A DNA stretch of 7,662 bases from Anaerolineales bacterium (GTDB lineage: Bacteria; Chloroflexota; Anaerolineae; 4572-78; NAK82). Shown piece after piece: positions 6,013 to 7,662 of this stretch. The translations under genes and the position numbers were made by a program. Below the pieces are notes generated by a model. The model saw nothing but the letters and a program-made list of their open reading frames with translations, searched no databases and had not been told where the DNA came from. Position 1 is the first letter of the stretch. Each line of letters starts with the position of its first letter. The stretch covers positions 1 to 7,662 of the forward strand of contig JAHELX010000284.1 of NCBI GenBank assembly GCA_024643945.1, in the 5' to 3' direction.

Positions 6013-7662
6013 TACAATTCCAACTGATTCTGCTGACGGATTGACAAGACCTCCAGAATTGCCAATGTTTCTCTCTTGCCGCCAAGGCCGTCTTCCCCAG
6101 CAGGGCCAACACACGAGGGACAGCCATCGACGCACGCACAGGCCGCAACCAATTCATAAGCCCGGCCCATCAGTTCATCGTGGATTTCAAACAAGCGCTC
6201 GCTGAATCCAATCCCGGCCGGCACGTGGTCATAAATTACCACTGTGGGTCGCCCATCAGCCAGCGGTGATTGCGGATCGGAGTGCACGCCCACGTCGCGC
6301 GCGTCGCACATCAAAAAGAGTGGCGAGAGATGAGCCAATACGGAGGCCAGGCCGGCCAGCCCGCTCCGCATACGCACTCCCAATTCGGCACGGCGGTGAC
6401 AAGGTGAGCAAAGAGTCACCAGGTTGTCGATTTGGTTCGCTTGCAGGTATGAGGCAAAACCACGGAAAGGAATTTTGTGATGGACGTGGTGGGCCCGGCC
6501 TTGCTCCGGCGCGCCGCAGTTTTGGCAACGATAGCCGTCGCGCGCCCGTGCCTGGTCGCGCTGCGCCGGCCAATTGGGCCCGTAATCGTTGGGATCATTG
6601 GTCCATAATCCCTGATCGCGCAAGTGTGCCACCGTCTCATCCTTCAGTGCCAGCCAATACCCGGTCGTCATCAGTTCGGTCGGCGGCAGAGAGACCTCGC
6701 CCATGCCAAGTTGCTCGTGCGTGAACCATTTGAGCTTACGAAAACCGGTCACCTGGGTGGTCACGGCAATTTCGCCGTAGGCCTTGATGGCACCACGCGC
6801 CTCGATTTCGCCTAATTTCTCCAAAAGCTGCACCGTGGTTTCACTGCGAGGTTGGGTGTAATAATCCAAATCCACTGCTTGCAACTGCGCGATGTGTTGT
6901 GCCAGATCGAGCCCTTGCACCAGGTACGCTGTCCCCTCATGCAAATAGACAGCTCCGGGGTGCACCATCCAGTGTGCGCTGGCGTGGTCTACCTGGCCGA
7001 TGGTGGTGTATTCATCGCCGTCCGGCACCTGCAGCACCACAGCCTCGGTTGAGGCAGTACGCAGCGAGACATCTCCGGCCGGATAGTGATCCGCCATCCA
7101 GAAGAATTTATCCCCCGATCGGTGCAGGACCCCGGCCTCTTGTAAGAACTGGAGGAATTCCGCCACACGCATCCCTTCGACACGGCCAAAACTTTCTCCG
7201 CCCTGGAACGGCAGCTCAAAGGCAGCACAGCGCAGATGCCCCAGCAAGATGAGAAGGTTATCGGGGTTAATGAGGGCCCGCTCGGGGGAGCGGCCGAAAA
7301 AATAATCAGGGTGCCGGGCCAGGAATTGATCTAACGGATTGGCTGACGTGACCAGGGTTGCCAACGACGCATCGTTTCCCTCCCGGGTAGCTGCAGGTTG
7401 GCGTCCAGCCCGCCCGGCCTGCTGCCACGTGCCGGCGATGGTGCCCGGGTATCCAGCCAGCACGGCCGCGCCCATGCCGCCGATGTCTATCCCCAGCTCG
7501 AGGGCGTTGGTGGCGATCACCGAACGTACCGTCCCTTCGCGTAGACCACGCTCGATCTCGCGGCGTTGGCGCGGCAGGTAGCCACTGCGATAGCCACGTA
7601 CCTCGACCTCACCCCTTCGCCCCTCTCCTGGCAGGAGAGGGGTTGGGGAAGAGCTCTCGCGC
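6012..7662 (-). CDS. mrfA: MrfA/YprA-family superfamily 2 helicase with embedded HNH domain (partial, start beyond right edge)
   Basis: The frame is open from the right edge to TAA at 6014-6012, 549 codons. It carries the second RecA domain of a DEAD/DEAH helicase: YRSGYLPRQRREIERGL (codons ending near 7551), ATNALELGIDIGG (motif V, about 7514-7476) and QQAGRAGR (motif VI, about 7424-7401). Next comes the long C-terminal region of the DUF1998/MrfA family, ending in a zinc-binding cluster, CACVDGCPSCVGP (about 6140-6102). The N-terminal ATPase motifs I-III are outside the window. B. subtilis MrfA is a 3'-to-5' DNA helicase that acts with MrfB in repair of mitomycin C adducts, and the next gene here is a MrfB-like nuclease, overlapping by one base. 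Two oddities stand out: an HNH motif set at about 6381-6566 and a palindromic repeat translated in frame at 7607-7650. A GTG at 7520 falls in the middle of a helicase motif and is not the start. A DISARM-type DrmB or another DUF1998 protein is less likely, given the YprB partner. Confidence 0.93.
   Translation of the reverse strand, partial: RESSSPTPLLPGEGRRGEVEVRGYRSGYLPRQRREIERGLREGTVRSVIATNALELGIDIGGMGAAVLAGYPGTIAGTWQQAGRAGRQPAATREGNDASLATLVTSANPLDQFLARHPDYFFGRSPERALINPDNLLILLGHLRCAAFELPFQGGESFGRVEGMRVAEFLQFLQEAGVLHRSGDKFFWMADHYPAGDVSLRTASTEAVVLQVPDGDEYTTIGQVDHASAHWMVHPGAVYLHEGTAYLVQGLDLAQHIAQLQAVDLDYYTQPRSETTVQLLEKLGEIEARGAIKAYGEIAVTTQVTGFRKLKWFTHEQLGMGEVSLPPTELMTTGYWLALKDETVAHLRDQGLWTNDPNDYGPNWPAQRDQARARDGYRCQNCGAPEQGRAHHVHHKIPFRGFASYLQANQIDNLVTLCSPCHRRAELGVRMRSGLAGLASVLAHLSPLFLMCDARDVGVHSDPQSPLADGRPTVVIYDHVPAGIGFSERLFEIHDELMGRAYELVAACACVDGCPSCVGPAGEDGLGGKRETLAILEVLSIRQQNQLEL
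6381..6566 (-). other. HNH endonuclease domain inserted in the helicase C-terminal region
   Basis: Within the helicase reading frame, about 62 codons carry a full HNH motif set: Cys-x2-Cys in YRCQNCGAP (6527-6516), HHVHHKIP (6491-6468), Asn in QIDNLVTLC (about 6425) and C-SPCH (6410-6396). These are the zinc knuckle, the His pair of the catalytic core, the central Asn and the closing Cys-x2-Cys-His. The domain falls between two stretches that look like the ordinary family C-terminal region: LMTTGYWLALKDETVAHL before it and SGLAGLASVLAHLSPLFLMC after it. It therefore looks like an insertion into a surface loop. All usual residues are present, so nuclease activity is plausible but unproven. Confidence 0.85.
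7607..7650 (-). repeat. Palindromic GC-rich repeat translated inside the helicase gene
   Basis: Positions 7620-7629 and 7633-7642 form a perfect 10-base-pair stem (CCCCTCTCCT with AGGAGAGGGG) around a 3-base loop. CCCC at 7612-7615 can pair further out with GGGG at 7645-7648. From memory, this CCTCACCCC...CCCCTCTCC...GGAGAGGGG...GGGG layout resembles a palindromic repeat scattered between genes in many bacterial genomes. Here it lies in the open helicase frame and encodes a low-complexity stretch, SSSPTPLLPGEGRRGEVEV, directly before the VRGYRSGYLP motif of the second RecA domain. Confidence 0.7.

Noticed and set aside
6013..6135. Extended start of the nuclease gene at 6135
   Set aside because: The extra 41 residues are an alternative frame over the helicase zinc-cluster codons. 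The ATG at 6012 gives a clean stop-start overlap and a normal family length.
7520..7520. GTG at 7520 as the helicase start
   Set aside because: The frame continues upstream to the window edge with the conserved YRSGYLP and REIERGL segment, so the real start is outside the window.

Overview
The window is a compact, single-direction stretch of a moderately GC-rich bacterial genome. Every gene I can support lies on the minus strand, so transcription runs from the right edge to the left edge. Family content and gene style (MrfA/YprA-type helicase with YprB-type nuclease, tandem membrane-anchored S41 proteases, SmpB, dynamin-like GTPase, a palindromic GC-rich repeat of a kind common in such genomes) suggest Chloroflexota, perhaps Anaerolineae or Caldilineae. 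That assignment is inference; no rRNA or other phylogenetic marker is present.

Right part (4795-7662): a two-gene DNA-repair-type operon. The first gene is the C-terminal part of a superfamily 2 helicase of the MrfA/YprA (DUF1998) family, which runs in from beyond the right edge. It overlaps by one base (TAATG) a 405-residue YprB/MrfB-like protein with an RNase H-fold DEDD exonuclease domain and a helical, TPR-like tail. Two things set this helicase apart: a complete HNH nuclease motif set (C-x2-C, HHxHHxxP, N, C-x2-CH) inserted into its C-terminal region, and a palindromic repeat that is translated in frame just ahead of the second RecA-domain motif.

Middle part (1767-4794): an extended -10 promoter lies in the 89-base gap after the nuclease gene and should drive a tight cluster of two paralogous, membrane-anchored, catalytically intact S41 (CtpA-type) proteases. 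The second protease overlaps smpB by four bases (TTGA), so smpB starts on TTG.

Left part (1-1767): smpB overlaps by one base (again TAATG) a 273-residue protein that I do not recognise. A 143-base gap follows, filled by a large imperfect inverted repeat. The left edge cuts through a dynamin-like GTPase with all of its G1-G5 motifs.

Taken together, the cluster combines DNA-damage processing (helicase plus exonuclease), extracytoplasmic protein quality control (the two proteases), ribosome rescue (SmpB) and a probable membrane-remodelling GTPase. The links between these modules are inferred from gene order only. No tRNA, rRNA, tmRNA or CRISPR array was found, and no stretch longer than 300 bases lacks a gene.
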